Below are positions 22,704-34,316 of a stretch of 64,000 bases of DNA, one piece after another. Origin of the DNA: Ophioderma brevispina (lineage: Eukaryota; Echinodermata; Ophiuroidea; Amphilepidida; Ophiodermatidae); the NCBI GenBank assembly GCA_023653785.1, contig JAMKCH010007210.1, forward strand, positions 50,573 through 114,572, written 5' to 3'. How positions within the stretch are numbered: position 1 is the stretch's first letter; the number at the start of each line of letters is the position of its first letter. Made by a program: the position numbers and the translations under genes. The notes under the pieces were generated by a model that ran no database searches, was not told the origin of the DNA, and saw nothing but the letters and a program-made list of their open reading frames with translations.

Positions 22704-23095
22704 GAACTTGAGGACAAACTAATGAAGTACTAGTCCAGTATTGACCAAGAAACCAGTCAAACTCCCCCTGTACATGTGTGGGTGGTGAACCCGTGAATTG
22801 ATTCCGAAATTACCATAGTGTTGCCAATGAAAAAAAGGTTGAATTCCTTTGTTCTACAGCCAGGATTCAGAACAGGTTTCAGGACCGAATTCCTGGATTT
22901 TTATGCCTGGAGATCTAAAAGCAAATAGCCAGATGGGACTAAGGACAACTCGTGTCTTCTGGCTCTGCCCGCCCAAATTATGAATTTGAAAGGTTACATT
23001 TAGACAAGCACGTCCTCGGACTCGTGTTAGGTGGATTGAAAAAATTACCCTTGTATAACAGTGCTAATCGCTCGCGCATGAGAAAGTTGTTTGCA
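22704..23095. other. No gene recognised
   Basis: Spacer between the tandem array and the DIRS remnant. The right end may hold worn 3' sequence of the DIRS element. Confidence 0.4.
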
Positions 23096-23099
23096 ATTG

Positions 23100-24125
23100 G
23101 TTTACACTTGGAGCCGAAGGCATGTCTCTGAAGTAGTATGGTGAATGTCGAGGGAGTCTTCCATGCCACTGTATTAATGACACCGCACAACTTCACCCCT
23201 TATGGAAAGTGTATGAAGAAGCGATAGCTCGAGCTGAGACATGACCTTGAGTGCTAATGACCCCTTAACCCTGGGTGATCTCCATGACCCACCGGGTAAG
23301 TGTGCCTTTGGTAGCAAGGCGGTAAGGCTTTTCTGAGGTCACAAAAAGTTGCTGACAATCGCCTCTGATAGTTCGAGTTCTCTCCAGGTAACATTTCAAC
23401 GACCTTGCCGAAGTTTATCTTCACTCACAGAAGAAATAATTTAAATCTGGGAGGAATAGGAATGTAGAAACCCGAAAGAACAACATGATCCCACGTCTCG
23501 AAATGACCAAACACTCGTCAATAGCGAAGGTTTAGTACTCCGCACAATGGAGACCCGTCACCACAGCGACCAAAAGGCGGTTTTCAACGTCTCGCCTTTC
23601 AAAGAAGCTGCGAACAACAGCTCAAAAAGCGGTCTTTTCAAGTAGTTCAACACTGCCGGAAGATCCTGTTCTCGAGGTCTCGAAAGGAACATACCATTAA
23701 GGAAGTGACGTAGAGCCGGACTATCGTTTACCCATTACCAAAGCCCTCGTGAATGGTCTGCATGGCGGACTTATAGCCTCGTGCGGTAGCCGACTGCAAA
23801 CCTGCCTCAAAACGGCTTCTTAGAAAGTCAACACCTGGCCTAAGAGGTTCTACTAGCCGATGTACTTTCATTGGCGGCACCGGTCGAAATAGGACCCAGA
23901 TGTTTAGCATACGTTATAAGTGTAGAGGGGCTGCTACCTCTGGCTGCCAAGAAGGCTGACTTTATAGAAAGGCCTTCCTTACCGAAGCGACGCTGGATAA
24001 GGGTGAGGCAATCAGTCTCAGACATTTGACATCCTACCACATCTGCCGGGGCCAATGAGGGGCTATCAGCATGGCGTTGCATTCTTCGCTTAGTATGAAA
24101 GAGACATAGCCCATTCAGTTACTGC
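23100..24125 (-). pseudogene. DIRS-like tyrosine recombinase remnant
   Basis: The minus strand reads, with frame changes, GLSIKSAFLAARGSSPSTLI and TYAKHLG (near 23990-23930), then VHRLVEPLRPGVDFLRSRFE and SATARGYKSAMQTIHEGFG (23870-23735), VLNYLKRPLFELLFAASLKG and ETLKTAFWSLW (near 23640-23560). Further on come RAIASSYTFHKG (near 23240-23205) and STFTKYYFRDM (near 23155-23122). This is the N-terminal SAM-like domain followed by catalytic blocks of DIRS/Ngaro recombinases. STFTKYYFRDM holds the active-site tyrosine region. The His expected just before the box II Arg seems to be lost with a few codons. Such enzymes circularise and integrate the element DNA. This copy is broken and lacks RT and RNase H. 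Confidence 0.68.
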
Positions 24126-24841
<716 letters not shown>

Positions 24842-25084
24842 AGTTGAAGCAACTTCCCCCTTTGGGGAAATGTTAGCCCCAGAAGCTAAATTTTAGCCAA
24901 ATTTCAGCTCCCAAACCTGTAAATTTCTTAAAATTTAAGTTCCTAAGCCCCTACTTTCGGAAACAAAATCAGTTCTCAAGACCCCCCCCCCCGAGTTCAG
25001 AAATTGGGGCAACACATCACTACCTGAAGACATTTGAGTTTACCCCTCCCGAATGTTTTCGCTCTTGGGCATATCGTAAGAAAA
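24842..25084. other. No gene recognised
   Basis: Pyrimidine-biased sequence with short C runs, including C9 near 24983. No motif seen. Confidence 0.4.
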
Positions 25085-25955
25085 TGAAGGTCTATTAAAA
25101 TTACAAATAATAACGTTAAATGCGGTACACTTCTTAAAAAAAAAATAAAAAGCGCGAATAACGGGAATCTTAATATGATATATAATATGTAGGGAGCGGG
25201 CATTATTTAAGCCAGGGAATGGAGAATTTCAACTTTTTTCGGCAAAAAAATTCGTGTTCCCCCTCCCCAACCATTCAAAAATTTTGCATTCTCCTCTGAT
25301 TTTACGAAATTTCTCCATTTAAAGTTCATGTTTCCCCTCTCTCCTTGAGGAAAAATTTCACATTCCCCGCTCGCTTACATCTTTTTTGTATTCCCGCCCC
25401 TCCTCAAATCCTCAATTTCCCCCGGCGTAAATAATCACCCCCTCTCTAAGCCTAGGAAACGTAGGTCTACATACTCGCCCATGTTAGTAGCAATCCACGC
25501 ATGTGTAACATATTTCTTTGGGTTAAAGGTGATCGCTTTGGAAACGGCACACGTGACGTTCGCTTATGACATTTCCATCATTTCGTGGGCCATTAGGCCT
25601 TGCCAATAAAGACCCGCATTTGGGCAAAGCAAGTCATCAAGCATATTGTGCATTTGCAGCCTAATAGCTTTTTACATCTCTAAGGTAGGTTTCAGCGATT
25701 ACTCGCTACTTGACGTCTTGCATCTTTGCATATGACCAACTGAGCTCCGATTTGCCGGCAGGTTTGGGTTCATATTGTGTAACAACAAAGCAAGCGAATA
25801 TGTTAATTAAGCTATTAGGCATCAGGATATCATGTATGCAGACAAACGATAGAATACATTCATGAGCTTTCATGCATACGAGGCATGGGAATACTGTAAA
25901 GCAAAGAACATTATGCGTTCTGGCTCGAGGCCAGATCTACCAGAAGTGCACTGAT
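25085..25955. repeat. Left part of duplicated block 2 (pairs with 7845-8300)
   Basis: This holds the same ordered landmarks as 7845-8300, spread over a longer interval. An inserted CT-rich part at about 25210-25440 repeats a loose 30-45 bp motif (TTTCC ... CCCCTC ... AAATTT) and explains part of the difference. Confidence 0.62.
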
Positions 25956-26070
25956 CATGTCAATTGGCATTTTAACAGGCAAATAGATAGTGGGTTAATA
26001 TTGTTGTGCACAGATCTCATGTGAGCGTGCAAATCTGGATAAAATTGTGATATTTGGTACACAAGTACTT

Positions 26071-26880
26071 ACATTTATAATTAAAAAAAAATTGATGGAA
26101 GCACTTGCCACACCCCTTTTATGGCCCAGCTTGGATTTCAAGGTTACACAGGGGTAAAAAAATGTAAAATGTTCAGATTGTGTTAAAAAGAACACAATGA
26201 TGTTTGTTTGGTTACAAGGATTCAAAAAAGGTATAGTTTGTACTATCTATGGCTTATAGTTTTGGAATTATGGGGTAAAAACTGTAACATGGTGAAAAAG
26301 TCAATTTTGGTTTGTACACGGGGCAAAAATTAAAAGTCGCTTCAATTTTTGTAAAACGTGGTTGCAATTGTTGGTTCAGCTCTTAGAATGAAATATAGGA
26401 ATAGTTTTGACTATCTCAACGTGTTTGGTTATTAACCATAATGGAGAAAAAAGTCAGCAGCTATTGGCAGCTATTGGATTCTATTGACATGTGACCTATT
26501 TGTTGGATAGCGTGAATTTTAAGCATAACATATAAGGCAAACTATTCCTTATTTCAATCCTTTAAGCTAGGGAACAATTTGCACCACATATTACCTGATT
26601 CAAAGCAACGTTTAACCTTTGACCCATGTACACACCAAAATTGATTTTTTTCACGATTTTTACAGTTTTTACCCCATAACTCCGAAACTATAAGTCATAG
26701 ACAGTGTAAACCATACCTTTTTAGAATCCTTGTAATCTGAGAAAGTGTTATGTGCTTTTCAACATGGTTAGAGTATTTTAAAATATTGACCCCTGTATAA
26801 CCTAGAAACCAAGCTGGGTCCATTAAGGGGTTGGGGGTTGGCAAGTGCTTCCATCAATTTTCTGGATTATCAATGCCGAA
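26071..26880. mobile_element. Foldback element F, divergent copy, about 810 bp
   Basis: The ends attgatggaagcacttgcc (26091) and ggcaagtgcttccatcaat (26840) are perfect inverted copies. Imperfect pairing continues inward through cccagcttgg with ccaagctggg, acacaggggt with acccctgtat, and taactccgaaactataag-like arms, leaving a small centre. The layout and the phrases ttatggggtaaaaactg and gtcaattttggtttgtac recur in the elements at 54379-55215 and 57055-57895. Confidence 0.7.
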
Positions 26881-27633
26881 AATTCACATCTTTCCTACAC
26901 TACAGTCCCCTGCAAATTAAGTCAACTAGAACTGAAGATCGTAACCTAAAATACACAATTCCAAAGTTTGAGATGAATCGGATTTTTCGTTTTGATGCAG
27001 TAAACATATTGCGTGTGTATAAACATGGTATGATTAAAATTCCGGATCCGGAATTTTATAACAAAGTTGTGATTTTCTATATGAAGTACTTTGATTAGAG
27101 CTTAGCTATTTCACACATATTAGTATATGGACAAGCATTATGTATATGCAAAAAAAAAACACAATTTGTTTGAAAATTTTGGGCGCCCTCCTCGGGAAAT
27201 CTCTGAAATCAGCCTTTAATTGTAAAGCCACTTTTTAAAATTGCCATTGATGTGTTTTGTTATATCCTCTCATTTTTTCATAAAATCACGTGCATTAATT
27301 ATGACGTGGTTCGTAGACCCACGTGTCATCGTGTACATATGTTTATGAATGACATGGATGTTGTTTGTTATATCCACTTTGAAATCATGTTTTAATAGGG
27401 ATCGATATCATCACCAATGATAACCATGGTGAAAATTCCCGGGTGAAAAATATTCTGCTCCCTAAGAATAACAGATGTATGTCAAAAATCTTGGAAATCA
27501 ACTAAATTATAAAGAAAATTATATGAAAATACTCGTTTTCTTAAATGTATCTTTTTCCTTGTATTTACACTCTTGGAAAAATATTGCTACTTATCGTAGA
27601 ACAGCAGGCAGCTGTGCATACCAAGGCCATCTG
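26881..27633. repeat. Middle part of duplicated block 2
   Basis: No gene is seen. An 86-codon frame (26838-27098) crosses the foldback border and has no motif. The stretch 27465-27633 matches 10520-10720 of block 1. Confidence 0.5.
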
Positions 27634-29285
27634 CACTGTTGCCCATAAAGTTGGAATATTTGTTTTCATGACCCAATATTAAAACATTTTTCTAGTTGAA
27701 CGTTCAGTAATCATATTAGAGTAGGTGAATGATTACATAATGAATTCCCACTACTCAGGTGAAGTGAATCAATGCATAATTTTGAATTAGGTAACATTGC
27801 CTTTTGTTGTGAGCTATAAAAGGCCATACGTCTGTTGTTTGTTCCTTTTCCCTGCTCCAAGCCTGTGGGAAACGAGCCCATGTTTTTCAGAGTTGGTTGC
27901 TACAGTTACAACAAAAACTGACAGAGGTTCCCTAGGCTATGCCTCGTCCAACGGCATTGTCAATACGCCGAAGAGTGCTTGAACTCTGACGGGAAGGGTA
28001 CAAACAAGCCAAAGTTGCTGATTTCGTCGGGATATCGCAGAGTTCGGTCTGTAAAATTCTCAGACATCATCGAGAGGTGGGTCATTTGACGCCACGAAAA
28101 TCTCCAGGATGACCACGATTGACTGCCAGACGAGATGATCGTCGACGGCTTAAAGGCACTATCAGTGATTTGCTCAACTAGAAAATTGAACAAATAATCA
28201 AAAATCTGATTTTTGCATGTTTGTAACAAGGATAGGTATCCTAACATACCTCACAATTTAAATAAGACCAGAGGCAACCTAATAATGACAAAAATCGGAT
28301 AATTTATTAATTACTGTCCGTACGGACACTTACTACAACACGTAATTATTCAATGGAGATTCATATCTTTGAACACTGCTGTTGTCTTCGTTTCTATCAA
28401 TTTTCGCTTGGAAAAAATAACTTACGAGAATTCTTCAGACTTATTCTTCACTTTTAAGCTATTTCTGCAAATTTGAATTATTTTGACTCTTTCGGGTAGA
28501 ACACTGATAGTGTCTTTAATCTGTGCCGTAGAGCCCGGAAAATGTCATCGAGCCGTCAACGTTTCCCGCCCAACTGTAAATCGGAGATTGCTTCAACATG
28601 GTTACCGAGCAAGACGAATGACAAAATGTCTACGCCTAACCGTTCACCACAGAGTTGCTCGACTTCGCAGGGCTGGGGAGCAGACTGAGAGGATTACAGC
28701 TCGGACACTGGCGACATGTTGTCTTTATGGACGAGAGCCGCTACATCCTTGACCCTCAAGATGGAATTCAAAGGGTTCGTCGATTACGTGGTGAGAACCT
28801 CCGAGATGACTGTATTCAGGAATCGACTCAAGGTGGTGGCGGCTCAGTGATGGTATGGGCCGGTAACCCGGTATTCATTATGACGACAAGACGACAACGC
28901 CACGCCACACAGGGCCGCTGTAGTGAGACAATTTCTTGAGGCAGAGGGGGTGGAGCAGATACCATGGCCTGCTTGCTCCCCTGATATGAACACTATCGAG
29001 CATGCCTGGGATGCCTTAGGCCGAGCCATCGATGACAGGGACAATCTTCTTCAAACTCTAGAGGAGTTAGCTCAGATTCTGACTGATGAGTGGGACGCTC
29101 TGCTCATTGACAACATAAACAACCTTGTGGAAAGTATACCGCGACGTCTTGACGCACTGATTCATGCCAGTGGTGGCCATACTCGATATTAGTAACTGAT
29201 TGACATTTCAAGCAGTACTATTGAACAATTCGATGCATTAAATCACAAACTGAACATTTTAATTTTTTTATCCCTGTGTAACCTT
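27634..29285 (+). mobile_element. Tc1/mariner-like DNA transposon, broken
   Basis: A Tc1-type left terminus is suggested by cactgttgcccataaagttgg at about 27636, followed by a broken transposase gene at 27938-29192. The right terminal repeat was not identified with certainty. Block 1 sequence stops matching at the left border and resumes at about 29295 (AATGTGAGGGCAGTTATA), so the element sits within the duplicated block. An extra 320 bp of AT-rich DNA (28165-28480) lies between the two parts of the transposase. Confidence 0.7.
27938..29192 (+). pseudogene. Tc1-like transposase remnant
   Basis: The N-terminal part at 27938-28160 starts MPRPTALSIRRRVLEL, has an in-frame stop, then YKQAKVADFVGISQSSVCKI and LRHHREVGHLTPRKSPG, a helix-turn-helix domain of paired type. 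After the 320 bp interruption comes SRPTVNRRLLQHGYRARRM (28565-28625). The catalytic part then has VVFMDESRYIL (first Asp, near 28725), GGGGSVMVWAG, QDDNATPHRAAVVRQFLEAE (second Asp, near 28888-28945) and WPACSPDMNTIEHAWDALGR (Glu, near 28965-29020). Thus the DDE triad is recognisable. Frame changes occur near 28690 and 28865, and roughly 25 codons are missing between VMVWAG and QDDN. The C-terminal frame 28923-29192 is open. Inactive. Confidence 0.82.
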
Positions 29286-29289
29286 GAAA

Positions 29290-29636
29290 AGGTAAAACAT
29301 AATGTGAGGGCAGTTATAAGGGATTGAATATTTGCGTGTTTATGCTCTGATGCACTGTAATGGAGACAGAAAGGTGGCGGTAAGAAAAAGACATGATTAT
29401 GAAGAATTCTGATGCTATATCATCTCAAACGATTTAACATGGTGTGATGTTTTCTTATATTTCAGACATTCAGAAGACAAGTGATCTTTAAAAGAATAGA
29501 TGACCAATTTGATTCATATAATTTGACGATGGTTTGCCTTCATATAACGTGACGACAGTTTGCTTCTTGTATACAAGACATTCTGGCGTAGAAAGACGCG
29601 TGGACAGTTTAATTTTATAGTCACAAACCCATCAAC
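29290..29636 (+). promoter_or_regulatory. 5' region of gene copy B: TATA-like box and 5' UTR intron
   Basis: It matches the 5' region of copy A. A TATA-like sequence (gttataaggg, near 29312) is followed by cactgtaa about 35-40 bp on. A donor (GT at 29380, gcg|gtaagaa) and an acceptor (atatttcag, ending 29465) would remove about 86 bp. The exon then runs to the start at 29637 (catcaacATGaaagtt). Only the donor, acceptor and TATA-like box are strictly shared with copy A, which fits a real promoter and intron. Confidence 0.5.
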
Positions 29637-32054
29637 ATGAAAGTTATAAGAATCGCAGGCATTATCGTTATCCTGATTTACTTGATTCATTCCAATAAGG
29701 GTGATGATGAGAGCTGTTCACTTGATCCTACGATTATGACCGACGAATCTTTCAGTCAAACCGTTGAACTGTCAACCGTATTCATCTACTTAAATCTTGA
29801 ATTTACAAACAGCGAATACAATAAGAAACCATTTGGATACCTAACGAAATCGACAGACGTCATTGATCCATTTACATTTGTCTGGGCACATGGTAAAAGA
29901 GGACAGCTATTGCTCCGGTGTCCCTTTGACTTTCAGAAACTCTCCCTCGGAGCCCTGAGCTTTGGTGTGCGCACAATTAATATAAATTTGGACGATTCGG
30001 GCTGCTTTAAGAATGCATCAACCAACGAAGAAAGAATCCAGCTCATTGTGAATACATTAACAAGGCTTTCAGAAAAAGCCGTGAAGGAGTACAATAGGGA
30101 AGCCGAGGAAAATGATGACATGGTAATCGACGAAGAAAGCACACAAATTTGTCTAGAAAAACAATTAACGCAAGAAAGTGGTACTTCAACATGGCCCCAT
30201 GTGCAAAGTATGCACGACATACTGCAGAGTACATCCGAATATACATGCTGGAAGACGAATGACACATTGACATCTGTTCGAGTACCACGTCATCGCGCTT
30301 TTAGGCCAGTAGCACTTCGCAGATTTGGGTACTTCTTCATTACCATACTAGTACTCTTTTCACCTCTAGCTTCCCTGTACTGTTTCTCATGGCAAAATCG
30401 CCCTGCGGAGGAAGACATGATCAGAATTGATACCCGACCACTGCCGTTTGGATTGTGGCATTTTTTATTTTTTGCGAAACTTAAATGTAAAGACAGAGAC
30501 TCAGGTGAAGACTATTCATTATTGTGTACTTCGTGTTGTCAATGCAACAACGCACCACCGTGCTGTTCGTGTGATTGTATTCGATGTGTTATTAACTTGT
30601 TCATACAAACTGCAAGGTGGGGTATTTTCCTCTTTCTGTTTTATACCATGTATACCTATTTTATATGGACAAAACGAGTATCAACTACGTAAAGATGCTG
30701 CTGACAAGAGATCTGACGTGTTGTCGGGTTACCGGGGGAGACTTGTAATTGTAATTTGTTATTCTGTTACCACATTTGCATTGGCAGTATTTTGGAATTT
30801 GTGTCAAATTGATCAGCTTAGAGATAGCTTGCACATTGTTTTTGACGAAAATGAAAGAGAAGCCCTCGAAAATGTCCTACCCAATCAAAATGACAATTCC
30901 AAACTGAACAGACTCTTTGATGACATGATACTCGCGTGGAATCTTCCCGTATGGATTGGTATCGACACAGCTAACGTCGAGAATCGGACATTTTTCTGGG
31001 TTAAAGTATTTTTCTTATGGTTTTTCAGACTGACACCGTTAGCGTACTGTGTTTATGCTATTTTAATGGTAGTCGTGTTTCCCAGCAAATGTTATAACGT
31101 GAACAATCGTTGCAGGGCAATTATCTCCGGTATAATGTTCGTTTTGTTGCTGGTAGTTAGCATCCTTGTGACCGTACTCATCTTCTTCGTGATCTTCATA
31201 GCTTTTACACATTTAATAGAAATCCTGGTTTATACATTCGTTGGTTTGGTAGTTAACATCAAATCGATTATCCCTCTGTGTGTGTTGGGTCTGGCAGTGG
31301 CTTCCTATGTCCTGAAAGCAATCATTGGTTACTCTGATATTTACGCAGATTTATTTGTTGAAATTTTAAACTAACTTGCGAATGTCAAACTAAAAAGGAA
31401 ATTCGTGAAAATGTCATTGATGAAAATGACAAATTTCCACTGGAGCTCTTTGAAGGGGTGGCATACCGTATCAAACCATGGATAGGTACCTTATTGCAGA
31501 TTGTTTTGGTAAACTTTATCTCGGTTTTTATAGCTGCCATATTTGGTTACAAGATTTTGGTTGAAATTGATGCTTCAAATGATCTGTCACCCTGGCAGGA
31601 GTTTTTGGGTTCAGTAATTGGGGTTAGTGCAGTAGGTCTGATACAATTAGTGTTTGCATCTCCGCCGCAACAGAGATGCCAACCAGGAGGCGAGGGAAGG
31701 AAAATGAGTAGGAGATTGATTAAAAAAACATTTGTACCCTTAACAGAAGCCGCAACGCCAACACCAACACCACCCCGCCAACACCACAACCACCACCACA
31801 AGACAAGCCGCAGCAGTACCACACCACCAACCCCAACAGGTCAAGAGCCACCATCGACGTGGTATTGGATCACCATCACCATGCCAGTACAAGGATCGCC
31901 AGCCGCACCATTACCAGATCAGGATTACAGCACCATCACAAGTATCAGGATCGCAGACTCGCTTACAGAGGATCCCTGCAGCAGCAACAACAAACAAACA
32001 CCACACACCACCTCCAGCAGGACCAATGAACATTGGGTAACGATTCGGCCGTGA
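29637..32054 (+). pseudogene. Membrane protein family X, copy B (best preserved)
   Basis: I do not recognise this protein. The first frame (29637 to about 30632) starts with a signal peptide (residues 1-22, core IAGIIVILIYLI). An ectodomain of about 200 residues follows with Cys27, 95, 123, 172 and 204 and the N-glycosylation site NAS at 126. Next come a membrane segment at 230-250, a second hydrophobic stretch at 268-282 and a cysteine cluster at 297-317 (LLCTSCCQCNNAPPCCSCDC). The second frame (about 30632-31366) carries five or six further membrane segments. The third (31370-32054) carries two more and a Pro/His/Thr-rich tail. Relative to copy A, a 5 bp deletion near 30632 and a 1 bp deletion near 31366 break the frame, the second returning to the first frame. 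Repaired length would be near 808 residues, without coding introns. Copies A and C confirm the frames. It may be a recent pseudogene or carry assembly errors. Confidence 0.72.
31740..32005 (+). repeat. CAC/CAN-rich low-complexity tail of copy B
   Basis: Repeated ccaacaccaccaccac-type triplets encode Pro, Thr, His and Gln runs at the C-terminus of copy B. The same composition, expanded, ends copy C (47880-48230), while copy A has a shorter version. Confidence 0.8.
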
Positions 32055-32089
32055 TAGGACTATTAGCAGCAAGCGGAGGAGGAGAGTAG

Positions 32090-32560
32090 ATGAAATCGCT
32101 GATAAAGTTTTTTCTCAGCTGATTATATCTCTTTGAAATGTATATAATGGCATCAGGTGGGTGTAAAATTGCCCACCCTTGGCAATTTGAGAAACCAAGA
32201 TGGCCGCCATTTCACTGTAAAACCCCCAAAATTGCAGTTCCATGGACAGGGACACCAAAATGCTTGAGTAATGTTTTTTTAAAATCATTCATGTTTTGAG
32301 TAGGAATGTAAATATTAATGTATCTGGAAGGCCAACCGCTGATTTATTTGAGAAATCAAGATGGCCGCATGTTTTAAAGCAGAAAAAGAAGAAAAACCCG
32401 AAATGCACTTTCACAGAGAGATCAACCCAAAATACACGTGTTATCATTTTCTCAGATTATCTATATCTAATAGGTATACTATATATTAAGATGGATGTAA
32501 AATTGTTACCTTAGGCAATTAGAAAAATATCCAAGAGGCTTGCAGGTGTGCCATAAAAAC
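32090..32560 (+). repeat. Dispersed repeat H with GATGGCCGCC motifs
   Basis: It matches the reverse complement of 39390-39745 in order: gctgattat, gtgtaaaattgcccacccttgg, gagaaaccaagatggccgcc, gcttgagtaatg and aagatggccgc. No coding frame. The repeated motif resembles a YY1-type site. Confidence 0.65.
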
Positions 32561-32589
32561 ACTAACGTTGCAGTTTGTACAGACGGGGC

Positions 32590-33300
32590 AACTCAAAAAA
32601 TGCAGTTTGGTGAGCTGTTACCTACCCCGAGAGCCGACCAACTTATTGTGATGTTTTCGGTGTGCGCTTCGGATCGTCGAGGCAACCCAGCGGCTATGTC
32701 CTTCGCCTACTGGACCATATGTGGGTTGGGGCGTTTAGATGACAAAGTGTCATGTCTTCTGGAGCATCAAGATGCTCGAGGTACCATTTTAGTGCCCTGA
32801 CCGGGCACCAGTGTTTTCTTCGACCGTCCCGCAGCCAAGGCCAGGCCGGGAGAAAGAAACACTGGGCCGGGGTTTTTGGGTTTTGAAAGACCCGGAGTCT
32901 GATTCTTAGCGTGGGGAGATGGACACGCCGTCCTTCGCCCACCGATGGGAGCCTCGTCAAGGACAAGGTAGTATTTCGGAACCCCATCGCCCTGAGGAAG
33001 CGGACTGTCACCAGAAAGGCCGTCTTCCTAGTCAGGAGGACTGGCCCTCTCCAGTGGTCGAATTCCTCTAAGAAATGGAGCACTCGCGGCCAGCTCCCAC
33101 TCCGAACGATGAACGAACGGGAGACTGAACCGGAAAACACGCCCTTAGCAAGAGATTCCTGAGGGGGATTGGGGCTATTAGAGACTACTGTGCGTCTCTG
33201 AAGCCCCGAGGAGCGCCCCAATCGCGGTACGGTACACTTGACTGTTTGGACCCCAAACACTCAAGGAAAATTTTTGTTTAGGAAATTCCAAGATCTGGCC
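32590..33300 (-). pseudogene. DIRS-like tyrosine recombinase, truncated
   Basis: The open frame 33260-32694 (188 codons) includes PRVLHFLEEFDHWRGPVLLT, KTAFLVTVRFLRAMGFR (box I region, where the Arg of the usual GCRASE motif is replaced or shifted), and LRIRLRVFQNPKTPAQCFFL. It also has WCPVRALKWYLEHLDAPED. A frame change then gives SRWVASTIRSAHRKHHNKLV near 32690-32630. The box II His/Arg and the catalytic Tyr are not found, so the active site is incomplete. Related to the remnant at 23100-24125. Confidence 0.75.
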
Positions 33301-33389
33301 TACAGACGCAGGACAGCAGAGGCAATCTCTCGATTGGAGCCACCCTTAAGACCCGGAAGAGTCTGAGAATCATAAAAATCTCTAGTGGA

Positions 33390-33875
33390 CTTTCCTCATT
33401 GCCTGAGAAAGCGAAGCGCGGCAGCCTGTTCAGAAAGTCCCGCCTGAGTGTATGTGGCGGAAATTCGCCAGACAGTCAGTTGAGACGGGATGGTACATCC
33501 GGGACGGACGCGTCGCTGGGGATCGATCTAGCAGCCACTAGTTCCCCCACTAGCAGTTCTAGAAGCAGTGGGAAACCACAGCTGAGCCGCCACATGGGCC
33601 TCAAACAGAACCAGGCAATTGTCGGAACGAGCTACCTTCTCGGGGACTCTCGGTATCATCGCAATGGGAGGGGTGAGGGGATACTGGCACTGATCCACCA
33701 TCGCATTCTGACCCACGGCTCTGGGAGGGGATCCAGACTCCATGAGTAGTACGCGGAAGCTGGTGATTCCCAGTGGAGGCGAATCGGTCCACGTTGGGGA
33801 CGCTGTGCATCTGAAAAATGACGGCAGGAGTGCCATTCCACTGACGACCCCGTACCTTCGAATGGCGCCTGGCAT
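33390..33875 (-). pseudogene. DIRS RNase H to recombinase linker
   Basis: Overlapping minus frames give VPNVDRFASTGNHQLP, YYSWSLDP, AVGQNAMVDQ and IAMIPRVPEKVARSDNCLVL, then AAQLWFPTA. This is the conserved DLFAT..N..LP.Y.SW segment, as in the fragment at 2250-2835. Two or three frameshifts are present. Confidence 0.7.
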
Positions 33876-33879
33876 GCGT

Positions 33880-34316
33880 GCCCTTCCAGGGAGAGGACGT
33901 CTGCTAGGACGTTCTCCTCCCCTGGTACATGTGATGATATTATTTAAGGCAATGTCCCTTTGCCTGCACCACTCTAGGAGCCTTACTACCTCATGCAGAG
34001 ACTGGGGGTTCCTTGCTCCCCCTGTTGAAGATCAGGCCACTACCGTCAATGTTGTCGCATAGGACCAGAATCACCTTTCCTCTGGTCAGGGCGATCCAGG
34101 TCTTCAGTGCCAGGAAGATTGCCCCCAGCTCGAGCACATTGATATGATAGGGAGCTTGCTGGGCGACCAAAGGCCCCGACACTTTGTGGGACCCTAATTT
34201 GGGCCTTCACACCGACGACCATCTGTGAGTCAGCTCACGGAGGGTGTTAGTTTCATGAAGGGGGCTCCCATCTCCAACTAGCGGGAGTGTCCACCAACTG
34301 AGGTCGGGAACCAGCT
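33880..34316 (-). pseudogene. DIRS-like RNase H remnant
   Basis: Minus-strand frame 34182-33991 reads SGPLVAQQAPYHINVLELGA, then IFLALKTWIALTRGKVILVL and CDNIDGSGLIFNRGS. The HINVLELGAIFLAL and CDN motifs are the Glu- and Asp-bearing motifs of DIRS RNase H. The first Asp-containing motif (TDAS..GWG) is not clearly readable. The domain follows the RT directly, as in intact elements. Confidence 0.72.

Noticed and set aside
30625..31375. Introns to explain the frame changes in copy B
   Set aside because: Copy A sequence continues through both points with only 5 bp and 1 bp differences, so these are small deletions and not introns.
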